Shown piece by piece: positions 26,232-34,436 of a DNA stretch of 64,000 nt (the stretch's first letter is position 1; each line of letters starts with the position of its first letter). The notes under the pieces are model-generated. The model had not been told where the DNA came from, made no database searches, and worked only from the letters and a program-made list of their open reading frames with translations. Made by a program: the position numbers and the translations under genes. This DNA comes from Pseudooceanicola pacificus (GTDB lineage: Bacteria > Pseudomonadota > Alphaproteobacteria > Rhodobacterales > Rhodobacteraceae): the NCBI RefSeq assembly GCF_009789075.1, contig NZ_WNXQ01000006.1, positions 124,001 through 188,000 of the forward strand, read 5' to 3'.

Positions 26232-26939
26232 ATGGGCGGGGCAACCGGCAAGCGATGCATGGAACAAAAAGTCGAAATCGACGGGAAATCCCGGAAACTG
26301 CGCAAGCGCGGGGTCAAGCGGCTGGAGACGCTGCTTGATGCGACGGCCTATCTGCTGGAGCAGCGGCAGGACGAGAATATCAGCCTGGCAGATATCGCCG
26401 CGCGGGCGGATATCCCCCTTGCCTCGGTCTATCACTTCTTTCCCAACCGGAACGCCGCCTTCGTCATGCTGGCCGAGCGCTATCACCGCCAGATCGCCGA
26501 CCAGGTGACAGCCCCCATCGTTCCGCGCCCGCAAAGCTGGCAAGAGGTCGTCACCTATCGGCAGCGCCGTGGCTCGGCCTATCTGAACGCCAATCCCGCC
26601 GCGCAACGCCTGTTCCTGGGCGCCGGCGTCAGCGTCGAGGTGCGCAACACCGATCTGAACGGCAACGCCTCGCTGGCCCGGTTCTATGCCGACCTGTTCT
26701 GCAGGTATTTCGAGATCGGCCAGTCCGCGGCGCTGGAGGACATGATGGCCAATTCCATTGCGCTGATGGATGGCATCTGGGCCCTGTCCTACAGCCGCCA
26801 CGGCCGGATCACCGACGCATTCCTGACCGAGTCGACCCGCGCCTCCATCGCCTATCTGCGCTGCTATCTGCCCGAACATCTCAAACCCCGGCACGAAGGC
26901 GGCGATGCGCCTCAGCCCGGGTCCGACGGGCAGAGTTAA
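26232..26939 (+). CDS. TetR-family regulator
   Basis: The 235-residue protein has a TetR-type helix-turn-helix near residues 45-85 (ISLADIAARADIPLASVYHFF) after an unusually basic N-terminal leader (KSRKLRKRGVKRLE), and a helical C-terminal domain. Either ATG 26232 or ATG 26259 could be the start; neither has a good ribosome site. It lies between the divergent importer 2 operon and the flavin monooxygenase gene. It could control either through the repeats at 26008-26026 or 26996-27022. The ligand is unknown. Confidence 0.85.
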   Translation: MGGATGKRCMEQKVEIDGKSRKLRKRGVKRLETLLDATAYLLEQRQDENISLADIAARADIPLASVYHFFPNRNAAFVMLAERYHRQIADQVTAPIVPRPQSWQEVVTYRQRRGSAYLNANPAAQRLFLGAGVSVEVRNTDLNGNASLARFYADLFCRYFEIGQSAALEDMMANSIALMDGIWALSYSRHGRITDAFLTESTRASIAYLRCYLPEHLKPRHEGGDAPQPGSDGQS

Positions 26940-26995
26940 CCGAAGTCTTCCGGGTTATCTGGTCGCAACCGTGATGATTGGCCGGGAAAGACGGC

Positions 26996-27022
26996 ATTTA
27001 GTCAGATAAAGTTTGACTAAAT
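26996..27022. promoter_or_regulatory. Perfect 9-bp inverted repeat before the flavin monooxygenase
   Basis: ATTTAGTCA (26996-27004) and TGACTAAAT (27014-27022) are perfect inverted arms around a 9-nt spacer, 56-82 nt upstream of the monooxygenase start. Its low GC stands out against the flanking coding DNA. It is a strong operator candidate, for the TetR protein just upstream or for the FixJ-type regulator downstream. A weak hairpin terminator of the TetR transcript is the alternative. Confidence 0.65.
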
Positions 27023-27077
27023 TCGCCACTGTGGGTCACCTTCGCGGCAGACAGCTGCCTGTGCAAGGACCCGTGAC

Positions 27078-28796
27078 ATGACCATTGCCCCCTGGATCGC
27101 CGCGCTGAACGCGGCTGTGGCCTCCTCTTACCCGGCGGAAACGGCCGCGCTGTTCGATCCCGGCGGGTTCTGGCGCGACTTCCTGGCGCTGGACTGGACG
27201 CTGCAGACGGTGGAGGGCGCGGAAGAGATCGGTGCCTTTGCCGCGCGTCAGGGGCCCGGTGCGGGGTTCAAAGCCGTGTCGCTGGCCACCGACCCCGGGG
27301 CGAGCGAGGGCTTCATTTCTTTCGAGACCACGCTGGGCCGCGGGCGGGGATATGTCCGCCTGAAGGACGGGCGCTGCCTGACCCTGCTCACCGCGCTGGA
27401 AGAGCTGAAGGGCCATGAGGAGCCGCTGCGCCAGCGCCGCCGGACGGGCCTTTACGACGATCCGCACGGGCGCAACTGGAAGGAACGGCTGGAGACCAAG
27501 ACCGACGCCTATGCCGAGGGGGCTGCCCCTTATGTGCTGATCGTCGGCGGCGGGCAGGCGGGCCTGGCCCTTGGCGCGCGGCTGGAGATGCTGGGCGTGC
27601 CCTATCTGATCGTGGACAAGCACCCCCGCGTCGGCGATCAGTGGCGGTCGCGCTACAAGGCGCTGACGCTGCATGATCCGGTCTGGTACGACCATCTGCC
27701 CTATATGCCCTTCCCGGATTTCTGGCCCGTCTTCACCCCCAAGGACAAGATGGGCGACTGGCTGGAATCCTACGCCCATGCGCTTGAACTGGCCGTCTGG
27801 ACCCGCACGGAATGCACGGGCGCGCGCTATGACGCGGACAGCGGCACCTGGACCGTCGAACTGGACCGCGACGGCACCCCGATCACGCTGAGGCCCGCGC
27901 AGCTGGTGATGGCCGTCGGCAATGCCGGGTTCCCGCGCACCCCGCAGATCGAAGGGCAGGCCGAGTTCACCGGGCCGCAGATGCATTCGAGCCAGTTCAC
28001 CAGCGGCGAAGCCTATGCCGGCAAGCGGGTGATCGTGGTGGGCGGCAACAACAGCGCCCATGACATCGCCGCCGACCTGGTCCAGAACGGGGCCGCGCCG
28101 GTGCTGATCCAGCGCTCGCCCACGCTGATCGTGCGGATGACCACGATGACCGACGTGCTGCTGAAACCCGTGTTCTCGCAGGATGCGGTGGATCGCGGCA
28201 TCAGCACCGACCTGGCGGACCTGCTGCTCGCCTCGAATCCGCTGCGGCTGCAGGAGGTCAACAGCCGCAGGACCTGGGACCAGATCCGCCAGGACGAGGC
28301 GCCGTTCTACAAGGCGCTGGCCGACACCGGTTTCCTGGTGGGTTTCGGTGCCGACGGGGCCGGGCTGATGGCCTATCAGCGGGCGGCCTCGGGCTATTAC
28401 ATCGACGTGGGCGCCTGCCAGATGGTCATGGACGGGCGCATCGCGCTGCGCTCCGGCAAGGGCATCGCGCGGATCCTGCCGGGCGGGATGGAGCTGGAGG
28501 GCGGCGAGGTGCTGGAGGCCGATGCCATCGTCTATGCCACCGGCTTCGGCTCGATGGAGGAATGGGTCGCGCGCCTGATCGACCCCGCAACGGCCGAGCG
28601 CGTCGGGCGGTGCTGGGGCTATGGCTCGGGCACGCCGGGCGATCCCGGGCCCTGGCAGGGAGAGCTGCGCAACATGTGGAAACCGACCGCGCAGCCGGGC
28701 CTGTGGTTCATGGGCGGCAACCTGGCGCAGGGCCGGTTCTATTCGGGCCTGCTGGGTCTGCAGCTCAAGGCGCGGTTCGAGGGGATCGCCGCCTGA
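27078..28796 (+). CDS. Flavin-containing monooxygenase with N-terminal NTF2/SnoaL-like domain
   Basis: The 572-residue protein has two parts. Residues 1-135 look like an NTF2/SnoaL-type domain (FWRDFLALDWTLQTVEG). From about 150 there is an FAD-binding Rossmann fold (LIVGGGQAGLALG), the monooxygenase fingerprint FTGPQMHSSQF near 295, a second nucleotide-binding motif VVGGNNSAHDIA near 320, and the ATGFG motif near 485. This is the flavin monooxygenase/Baeyer-Villiger layout using NAD(P)H and O2, acting in the cytoplasm. A strong inverted repeat precedes it. The substrate is unknown. Confidence 0.88.
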   Translation: MTIAPWIAALNAAVASSYPAETAALFDPGGFWRDFLALDWTLQTVEGAEEIGAFAARQGPGAGFKAVSLATDPGASEGFISFETTLGRGRGYVRLKDGRCLTLLTALEELKGHEEPLRQRRRTGLYDDPHGRNWKERLETKTDAYAEGAAPYVLIVGGGQAGLALGARLEMLGVPYLIVDKHPRVGDQWRSRYKALTLHDPVWYDHLPYMPFPDFWPVFTPKDKMGDWLESYAHALELAVWTRTECTGARYDADSGTWTVELDRDGTPITLRPAQLVMAVGNAGFPRTPQIEGQAEFTGPQMHSSQFTSGEAYAGKRVIVVGGNNSAHDIAADLVQNGAAPVLIQRSPTLIVRMTTMTDVLLKPVFSQDAVDRGISTDLADLLLASNPLRLQEVNSRRTWDQIRQDEAPFYKALADTGFLVGFGADGAGLMAYQRAASGYYIDVGACQMVMDGRIALRSGKGIARILPGGMELEGGEVLEADAIVYATGFGSMEEWVARLIDPATAERVGRCWGYGSGTPGDPGPWQGELRNMWKPTAQPGLWFMGGNLAQGRFYSGLLGLQLKARFEGIAA

Positions 28797-29146
28797 CACC
28801 GGCGGCCCTGCGCCTCACCCGGGCGGAACGCGGAAAAACCGGCGCCGGACAAGGTATCCGACACCGGTTTCCTGAATAAACGAATTGCGATAGCGCCCAC
28901 TCACAAGCACTGTAAAAGGTATTTATCAAATACAGACCCGCACCTTGGATTGGGGATGGTATTGGCGGCGCGGTTTCTGACCAAGAGCCTGTCACAGAAG
29001 GCGGAAACACGGAATACGCGTGATTGCCTGCGTAATATTGCCTATGCCCGACAGCCCCCGGCGGAGTTGCGCCGAAGGCCAGAATGTGGAAACTCGACCA
29101 GAGCGGGCAAGGCACGGCTGGCCGCCGATGCGGGAGGCTTGACCCC
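28797..29146. promoter_or_regulatory. Intergenic region: probable terminator hairpin and kinase promoter region
   Basis: This 350-bp gap has no convincing gene. AAACCGG (28836-28842) pairs with CCGGTTT (28864-28870), with an inner CGGA/TCCG pair, a hairpin ending in TTT that could terminate the monooxygenase transcript. Further on is GTATTT-ATC-AAATAC (28919-28933), a perfect 6-bp inverted repeat in AT-rich DNA. It is a candidate regulator site or promoter element for the histidine kinase gene. GGGAGG ends 9 nt before the kinase start. Confidence 0.5.
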
Positions 29147-31471
29147 ATGCGGATATCACTTGGCGCCATGCTGGCCATCGGACTGGCCGGGCTGCAGTTC
29201 ATCGCGGTGCTGGCGGTGGTCTTTTCATCCTATGTCACCTCGGAACGCGCCCTGCTGGATCATGCGCGCGAACTGCTGAGCGACGTGGGCACCAATGCGA
29301 TCGAACATTCGCGCGGCTTCCTCAGCCCGGCACGCGGGGCCGCCGAGCTGTCGGCGCGGCTGGCGCAGGATCAGGTGATCGCCAGCGACGTGCCCGAACT
29401 GCTGGAGCGTCTGCTGTTCCAGCAGCTGCAATTCGCGCCGCAATTCTCGGGCCTCTATCACGGGACCGAGGACGGCTCTTTCGTCTATGTCATGCGCGAC
29501 CCCGAGCGCGACGCCTTTCGCACCAAGATCATCCGCACCGGCGGCGGTGTCCGCACCACCGAACTGATCTGGCGGGACAAGGATTACAGCGTGCTGGAAC
29601 GCCGGATGGACCCGGCCGACACCTACGATCCGCGCACCCGGCCCTGGTACGTGCTGGCGCGCGACAAGCTGACGACGGTCTGGACCGATCCCTATATCTT
29701 CTTCTCGTCGCAGCGGCCGGGGATCACGCTGGCCTCGCCCGTGCTGGATGGCAGCGGCGGGGTGAAGGGCATCGTGGGGGTGGATATCGAGATCAGCGAT
29801 ATCTCCAGCTTCCTCGCGCGGCTGCGCATCGGGCGGTCGGGCCGGGCGCTGATCATCCACAGCAACGGCGATGTGATCGCCCACCCCGACAAGGCCCTGC
29901 TCAAGACCGTCGATTCCAACGGGCAACTGCGGTTTCCCGATATCCAGCATGTCGAGGATCCGATCGCCCGCGCCGCCTTTGGCCATCTGATGGACAATGG
30001 CACCGTCTCGGTCGAGGAAGAGACCCTGTCGCAGTTCATCTACAACGGCGAAACCTATGTGTCGGTCGTGATGCCGCCGATCAATGACAACCTGCCCTGG
30101 ATCACGGCCGCCTACGCGCCCGAGAGCGACTTTACCCAGGTCATCAAGATGAACCGGCGCGACAATATCTGGATCGCGGTTCTGGTGGCGGCGATCACCG
30201 GGCTCTGCGGGCTTGGCCTGGCGAATTACATCTACAAGCCGGTGCGCGCCTTTGCCGTGCGTTCGGCCCTGATTTCGCAGGGAGAGCTGGACCCGGCCGA
30301 GCCGCTGCCCGCCACATATCAGGAGCTGGAAAACGCCAATGCGACGCTGATGCAGCAGATCGCCGCGCGGCGGGCGACCGAGATGGAATATGGCAAGACC
30401 TTCCAGCTGTCGTCACGCGGGATGGCGCAGATCGACGCCGAAACCGGGCGCTTCCTGCGGGTGAACGACAAGGTCACGGATATCACCGGCTATGACGCCG
30501 CCACGCTGGCGGGCATGACATTTGCCGAACTGGCCCATCCCGATGACCCGCGGTTCCTGCTGTTCGACGCGGCGCAGGGCAGCCTCCCGCACGAGATCAA
30601 CCGCGAGCTGCGCTGCCAGCGGCGCGACGGCAGCACGATCTGGGTCGCGCTCGATGCGATCATGATCTTCAACCTCGACGGCAAACCGCTGCACTATGTG
30701 CTGACGATGGAGGACATCACCCAGGCCCGCCAGACCGAGGACCAGATCGCCGAGCTGAGCCGCGAGCTGTCGAACCTGTCGCGCGACAAGACGCTGGGGC
30801 AGATGGCCGCGGGCCTGGCGCATGAGCTGAACCAGCCGCTGACCGCCATCGCCCAGAATGCCGACAGCGCGCTTTACGCGGTGGACCAGCTGGCCGGCGC
30901 CGACAGCGAACTGCGCGCCACGCTGCACGAAATCGCCGAACAGTCGATGCGGGCGGGCGAGATCATCAAGGCATTGCGCGGCTTCATCCGGCGGGACGAG
31001 GGGATCCGCAGCGATTTCGACCTCACCGACCTGATCCAGCAGACCGGCCACCTTGTCCGGGCCGAGGCGCGGGCGGCGGGCGTCAAGGTGAGTGTCGAAC
31101 CCGGCCCGCTGCCGCCGATCCATGCCAACCGGCTGCAGATCGCGCAGGTGCTGGTCAACCTGATCCGCAACGCGATCGAGGCGCTGGCCTCGACCTCGCA
31201 GGCCGACCGGCAGGTGCGCATCACCGCCCGGGTCGATAACGGGCATGTGCTGCTGAGCGTGGCCGACAACGGGCCGGGGGTCGATCCCAACATCAGGCTG
31301 TTCACCGATTTCGAGACGACAAAACCCAGCGGGATGGGCCTTGGCCTGTCGATCTGCCAGTCCATCGTACAGGCCAACGGCGGGCGGCTCTGGCATGAAC
31401 GCCGCGAGCCGCGGGGCGCGCGGTTCAACTTTACCGTGGACCTGGCCGAGGTCCGGAAAGGCGCGGCATGA
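29147..31471 (+). CDS. Membrane sensor histidine kinase with dCACHE and PAS domains
   Basis: The 774-residue kinase has a first transmembrane helix (about 5-27), a periplasmic double-CACHE ligand-binding domain (about 30-335, with RTRPWYVLARDKLTTVW-like features), a second helix near 340-360, a HAMP-like linker, a PAS domain (about 415-540) and a kinase core. The phospho-accepting His559 lies in AHELNQPLTAIAQNAD. The N box is LVNLIRNAIEAL, and the G boxes are VADNGPGVDP and GMGLGLSICQ. This is the FixL/DctB-like branch. The start MRISLGAM is set by GGAGG 9 nt upstream. It overlaps its response regulator gene by ATGA. Confidence 0.92.
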   Translation: MRISLGAMLAIGLAGLQFIAVLAVVFSSYVTSERALLDHARELLSDVGTNAIEHSRGFLSPARGAAELSARLAQDQVIASDVPELLERLLFQQLQFAPQFSGLYHGTEDGSFVYVMRDPERDAFRTKIIRTGGGVRTTELIWRDKDYSVLERRMDPADTYDPRTRPWYVLARDKLTTVWTDPYIFFSSQRPGITLASPVLDGSGGVKGIVGVDIEISDISSFLARLRIGRSGRALIIHSNGDVIAHPDKALLKTVDSNGQLRFPDIQHVEDPIARAAFGHLMDNGTVSVEEETLSQFIYNGETYVSVVMPPINDNLPWITAAYAPESDFTQVIKMNRRDNIWIAVLVAAITGLCGLGLANYIYKPVRAFAVRSALISQGELDPAEPLPATYQELENANATLMQQIAARRATEMEYGKTFQLSSRGMAQIDAETGRFLRVNDKVTDITGYDAATLAGMTFAELAHPDDPRFLLFDAAQGSLPHEINRELRCQRRDGSTIWVALDAIMIFNLDGKPLHYVLTMEDITQARQTEDQIAELSRELSNLSRDKTLGQMAAGLAHELNQPLTAIAQNADSALYAVDQLAGADSELRATLHEIAEQSMRAGEIIKALRGFIRRDEGIRSDFDLTDLIQQTGHLVRAEARAAGVKVSVEPGPLPPIHANRLQIAQVLVNLIRNAIEALASTSQADRQVRITARVDNGHVLLSVADNGPGVDPNIRLFTDFETTKPSGMGLGLSICQSIVQANGGRLWHERREPRGARFNFTVDLAEVRKGAA

Positions 31472-32103
31472 GCGAGACTGAACGCCTGGTCTTCATCGTC
31501 GACGACGATCAGGACATCCGCACCTCGCTGACCCGCGCCCTGCGGCAGCGCGGCTTTGCGGTCGAGGCCTTCGAGTCGGCCCGCGCCTTTCTGGCGGCAT
31601 TCGACGGCAGCCGCGCCGCCTGCCTGGTGCTGGATTACGGCATGCCCGAGGTGAACGGGCTGGAACTGCAAGAGGAACTGAACCGGCTGCAGTGGCCGCT
31701 GGCCGTGGTCTTCATCACCGGTCATGGCGGCGTGCGCGAATCGGTGCAGGCGATGCGGGGCGGGGCGATCGACTTCCTGGAAAAGCCATTTCGCCAGTCC
31801 GAACTGGTCGAGCGGATCGAATCCGCGCTGGACATCGCCCGCGAGCGCCACGCGGCGCAGGCCTCGCGCCAGGCCTTCCGCACCCGGTTCTCGCGCCTGA
31901 CGGAACGCGAGACCGAGATTGTCGAGCAGGTGCTGGCCAACCCGGCCGAGGCGTCGAGCAAGGAAATCGGCCTGGCCCTGGGCATCAGCCCCCGCACCGT
32001 CGACCATCACCGCGCGCGCATCCTGGAAAAGCTCAACGTCCGCTCTCTGGTCGAACTGGTCAGGCTGGCCACGACGGTCGGGGGCGAGGGGCAGCCGGAA
32101 TAG
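31468..32103 (+). CDS. FixJ/NarL-type response regulator
   Basis: The 211-residue regulator has a receiver domain (about 5-120; acidic pocket Asp12-Asp13, phospho-acceptor Asp56 in LVLDYGMPE, Lys in FLEKPFRQSEL near 108) and a C-terminal LuxR-type helix-turn-helix (about 140-200; LTERETEIVEQVLANPAEAS). It is translationally coupled to the kinase by a 4-nt overlap and is certainly its partner. Targets probably lie nearby, for example the monooxygenase or an importer, because the CACHE sensor suggests response to an external small molecule. That link is inference. Confidence 0.93.
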   Translation: MSETERLVFIVDDDQDIRTSLTRALRQRGFAVEAFESARAFLAAFDGSRAACLVLDYGMPEVNGLELQEELNRLQWPLAVVFITGHGGVRESVQAMRGGAIDFLEKPFRQSELVERIESALDIARERHAAQASRQAFRTRFSRLTERETEIVEQVLANPAEASSKEIGLALGISPRTVDHHRARILEKLNVRSLVELVRLATTVGGEGQPE

Positions 32104-32136
32104 GCGGCAGGTCCCCGCCGGGGCACAATGTTTGAC

Positions 32137-32171
32137 TGATTTGCACCTGTTCCGCTAAACCGTGCAGATCA
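32137..32171. promoter_or_regulatory. Inverted repeat upstream of the LysR gene
   Basis: TGATTTGCAC (32137-32146) and GTGCAGATCA (32162-32171) form 10-nt arms with one mismatch across a 15-nt spacer. A short palindrome ATGCAAGCAT follows at 32171-32180. They lie 11-54 nt before the LysR start codon, the position expected for LysR autoregulation. Confidence 0.55.
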
Positions 32172-32190
32172 TGCAAGCATCCGGACCGTC

Positions 32191-33120
32191 ATGAACATCA
32201 AGAGCCTGCGCCTGTTCCGCAACGTGGTCGCCACAGGATCGCTGTCAGAGGCGGCGGCGCGGATGAACCTGTCGCCCTCGGCCGCCAGCCGCTTGCTGAC
32301 ACAGCTGGAAACCAGCCTGAAGCTGGAGCTTTTTTCGCGCTCGCGCCGCAATCTGGAACTGACCGAGGCGGGGGCGATGTTCTATCAGCAGATATCGAAC
32401 ACGCTGGACGGGATCGACGAGATCCCGGTGATCGCCCGCGACCTGCGCACCCGCACGCGCAACTGGCTGTCGGTGGTGACCGCTGCGCCGCTGGCCAACG
32501 GGCTGGTGGTGCCCACCATTGCCCGGCTGCGGCGCGAGGGGGTGGACCTGCAATGCACCCTGCATGTCGAAAGCCGGTTCCAGATCGAAAGCAAGGTGGC
32601 GGCGCGGGGCTATAACATGGGGATGATCTCGCTGCCGGTGCAGAACGAGATCATCCCCATCGACATCATGCCGGTCCTGCGTTCGCGCCTTTGTGCCCTG
32701 ATGCCCGCTGATCACCCCCTGTCTGCCGAGACCGAAATCGGGGTCGAGGCCCTGGCGGCAGAGCCTCTCGTGACCCTGGCCGCAGGCCAGTTGTGGCGGG
32801 ACAGGCTCGAAGAGCTGATGGGCAAGGCCGGGCTGCGCCCCGAAATCGCGTTCGAAACCGGATCCACCCTGGTTACCGTGGAAATGGTGCGCCACGGGCT
32901 GGGCCTGACGCTGATCGACCCGATGGTCATGACATCGACCATGCTGCAGGGCCTGGCGATCCGCCCGCTGGCCGGGGATGCCTGGATCACCTATGCCAGC
33001 GTGCATGCCCCGGGGCCACGCGCCGAACTGGCCGAGGTGTTCCTTGACGGGCTCTGCGCCCATGTCGAGGCGCGCCGGACCACCGAGCCGGGGCTGGCCG
33101 ACCTGATCTACCTGATCTGA
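32191..33120 (+). CDS. LysR-family regulator
   Basis: The 309-residue regulator has an N-terminal winged helix-turn-helix (LFRNVVATGSLSEAAARMNLSPSAAS, here given only to mark residues 7-32) and a periplasmic-binding-protein-like effector domain (about 90-300). It runs convergently into the lyase gene and the two stops overlap by 13 nt, so it is not co-transcribed with importer 3. It may still control that operon or the two-component genes upstream. The effector is unknown. Confidence 0.9.
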   Translation: MNIKSLRLFRNVVATGSLSEAAARMNLSPSAASRLLTQLETSLKLELFSRSRRNLELTEAGAMFYQQISNTLDGIDEIPVIARDLRTRTRNWLSVVTAAPLANGLVVPTIARLRREGVDLQCTLHVESRFQIESKVAARGYNMGMISLPVQNEIIPIDIMPVLRSRLCALMPADHPLSAETEIGVEALAAEPLVTLAAGQLWRDRLEELMGKAGLRPEIAFETGSTLVTVEMVRHGLGLTLIDPMVMTSTMLQGLAIRPLAGDAWITYASVHAPGPRAELAEVFLDGLCAHVEARRTTEPGLADLIYLI

Positions 33121-34436
33121 CGCCCCAGCTCGCGCGCCATGCGCGCGGCGTCCTGCGCGATACGGGCGCTGTCGCCGCAGTAATTCGCCGGGTCCAGCGC
33201 CGCGTCGATCTCGGCTTCGGACAGATGCGCCCTCAGCCCGCCGTCGGCCTTCAGCGCCTCGGCCACGCTGCCGCCCGCGCGGCGATCCAGCGCGTGGTGG
33301 ATCAGGTCATGCGCCACGGCCCGCCCGGCGCGGGGGGCCAGCAGCATCATCAGGCCCTCGGTCGCGATGGCCCCGCCGCTGAGCCTGGCGTTGCGTTCCA
33401 TGCGCGGGGCGTTCACGGCGATCCGGCGCAGCAGCCCGTCGAAGCCTTCGGCCAGGGTCCAGGCCAGGGGAATGGCGCGGTCGAGCACCGAACTCAGCAG
33501 CTGGTTCTTGGCCGCGTCGCCCTCGTGGCTGGAGCGGCCGGTTTCCAGCGCCGATCCGGCGATGCCGCGCAGCTCGGCCGCTTCGGCCAGAACGCGGACG
33601 ACGAACTTGGGGTTGATCTTGTGCGGCATGGTCGAGGATCCGACCGTTCCGGGATCGAGCGTTTCCGAGATTTCGCCGATTTCCTCGGTCATCAGCAGGT
33701 ACAGTTCGGCCGCGATCCGTTCGATCGTCATCGCCATCAGCGCAAGCTGCACCACGTAATCGGCAAAAAGGTCGTTGATCGCCCGGCCCGGGACCAGCAG
33801 CGCGCCCAGCCCGAACCGGGCGGCAAGGCGGGTGTTGAGCTCCTGCCCCTGCGGGCCAAAGGCGTGCATCGCCCCGACCGCCCCGCCAAAGGGCAGCACG
33901 AAAAGCCGCCGCCCGCCGCCGTCAAGCCGGTCGACCGCGCGGGTCAGTTCCTCGATCCAGCCGGCGACCTTGAAGCCGAAGGTGATCGGCAGCGCGTGCT
34001 GGCGGTTGGTGCGCCCCGCCATCAGCGTGCCGGCATGGGTCGCCGCCATTTCGGCCAGCCGGTCCAGCGCGGCGCCAAGCGCGCGGCGGATCGCGCCATC
34101 GGCCTGCCGGATCAGCAGGATGCGGCCGGTCTGCATCACGTTCTGCGTGGTTGCGCCCCAGTGGACATAGGCCCCGGCCTCGCCCGCCGCGCGGCCCAGC
34201 AGACGCGTCATCGACAGGACCGGCGCATGGGTCACCCGGATGTCGGCCTGCAGCGCCTCGATCCCGATCTTGTCGAGTGTGGCGGCGGCGCGGATCCCCT
34301 CGGCGGCCCAGGCGGGGATCATCTCCATCTCGGCCTGCACCTCGGCCAGGGCGGCCTCGACATCCAGCCAGGATTGCCACAGCGTCTCGCGGGCAAAGAG
34401 GGTCCCGGGCGTCAGGCCGGGGGTGTTCACTTTCAT
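33108..34436 (-). CDS. Fumarase/aspartase superfamily lyase (adenylosuccinate lyase/cycloisomerase-like)
   Basis: The 442-residue protein has the superfamily signature GSSTMPHKINP near residue 267, the YVHWGATTQNVMQTG block near 90 and GRTNRQHALPITFG near 140. It is closest in pattern to adenylosuccinate lyase and 3-carboxymuconate cycloisomerase-like proteins. Housekeeping PurB is unlikely here because the gene is the last member of the importer 3 operon, overlapping the fused ATPase gene by ATGA. A beta-elimination splitting fumarate or another unsaturated acid from an imported N-substituted amino acid is a reasonable guess, but it is only a guess. Confidence 0.85.
   Translation of the reverse strand: MKVNTPGLTPGTLFARETLWQSWLDVEAALAEVQAEMEMIPAWAAEGIRAAATLDKIGIEALQADIRVTHAPVLSMTRLLGRAAGEAGAYVHWGATTQNVMQTGRILLIRQADGAIRRALGAALDRLAEMAATHAGTLMAGRTNRQHALPITFGFKVAGWIEELTRAVDRLDGGGRRLFVLPFGGAVGAMHAFGPQGQELNTRLAARFGLGALLVPGRAINDLFADYVVQLALMAMTIERIAAELYLLMTEEIGEISETLDPGTVGSSTMPHKINPKFVVRVLAEAAELRGIAGSALETGRSSHEGDAAKNQLLSSVLDRAIPLAWTLAEGFDGLLRRIAVNAPRMERNARLSGGAIATEGLMMLLAPRAGRAVAHDLIHHALDRRAGGSVAEALKADGGLRAHLSEAEIDAALDPANYCGDSARIAQDAARMARELGRQIR

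Noticed and set aside
33108-34436. Assignment as the housekeeping adenylosuccinate lyase PurB.
   Set aside because: It is the terminal gene of an importer operon and its pattern also fits cycloisomerase-like lyases; purine biosynthesis genes are absent nearby.
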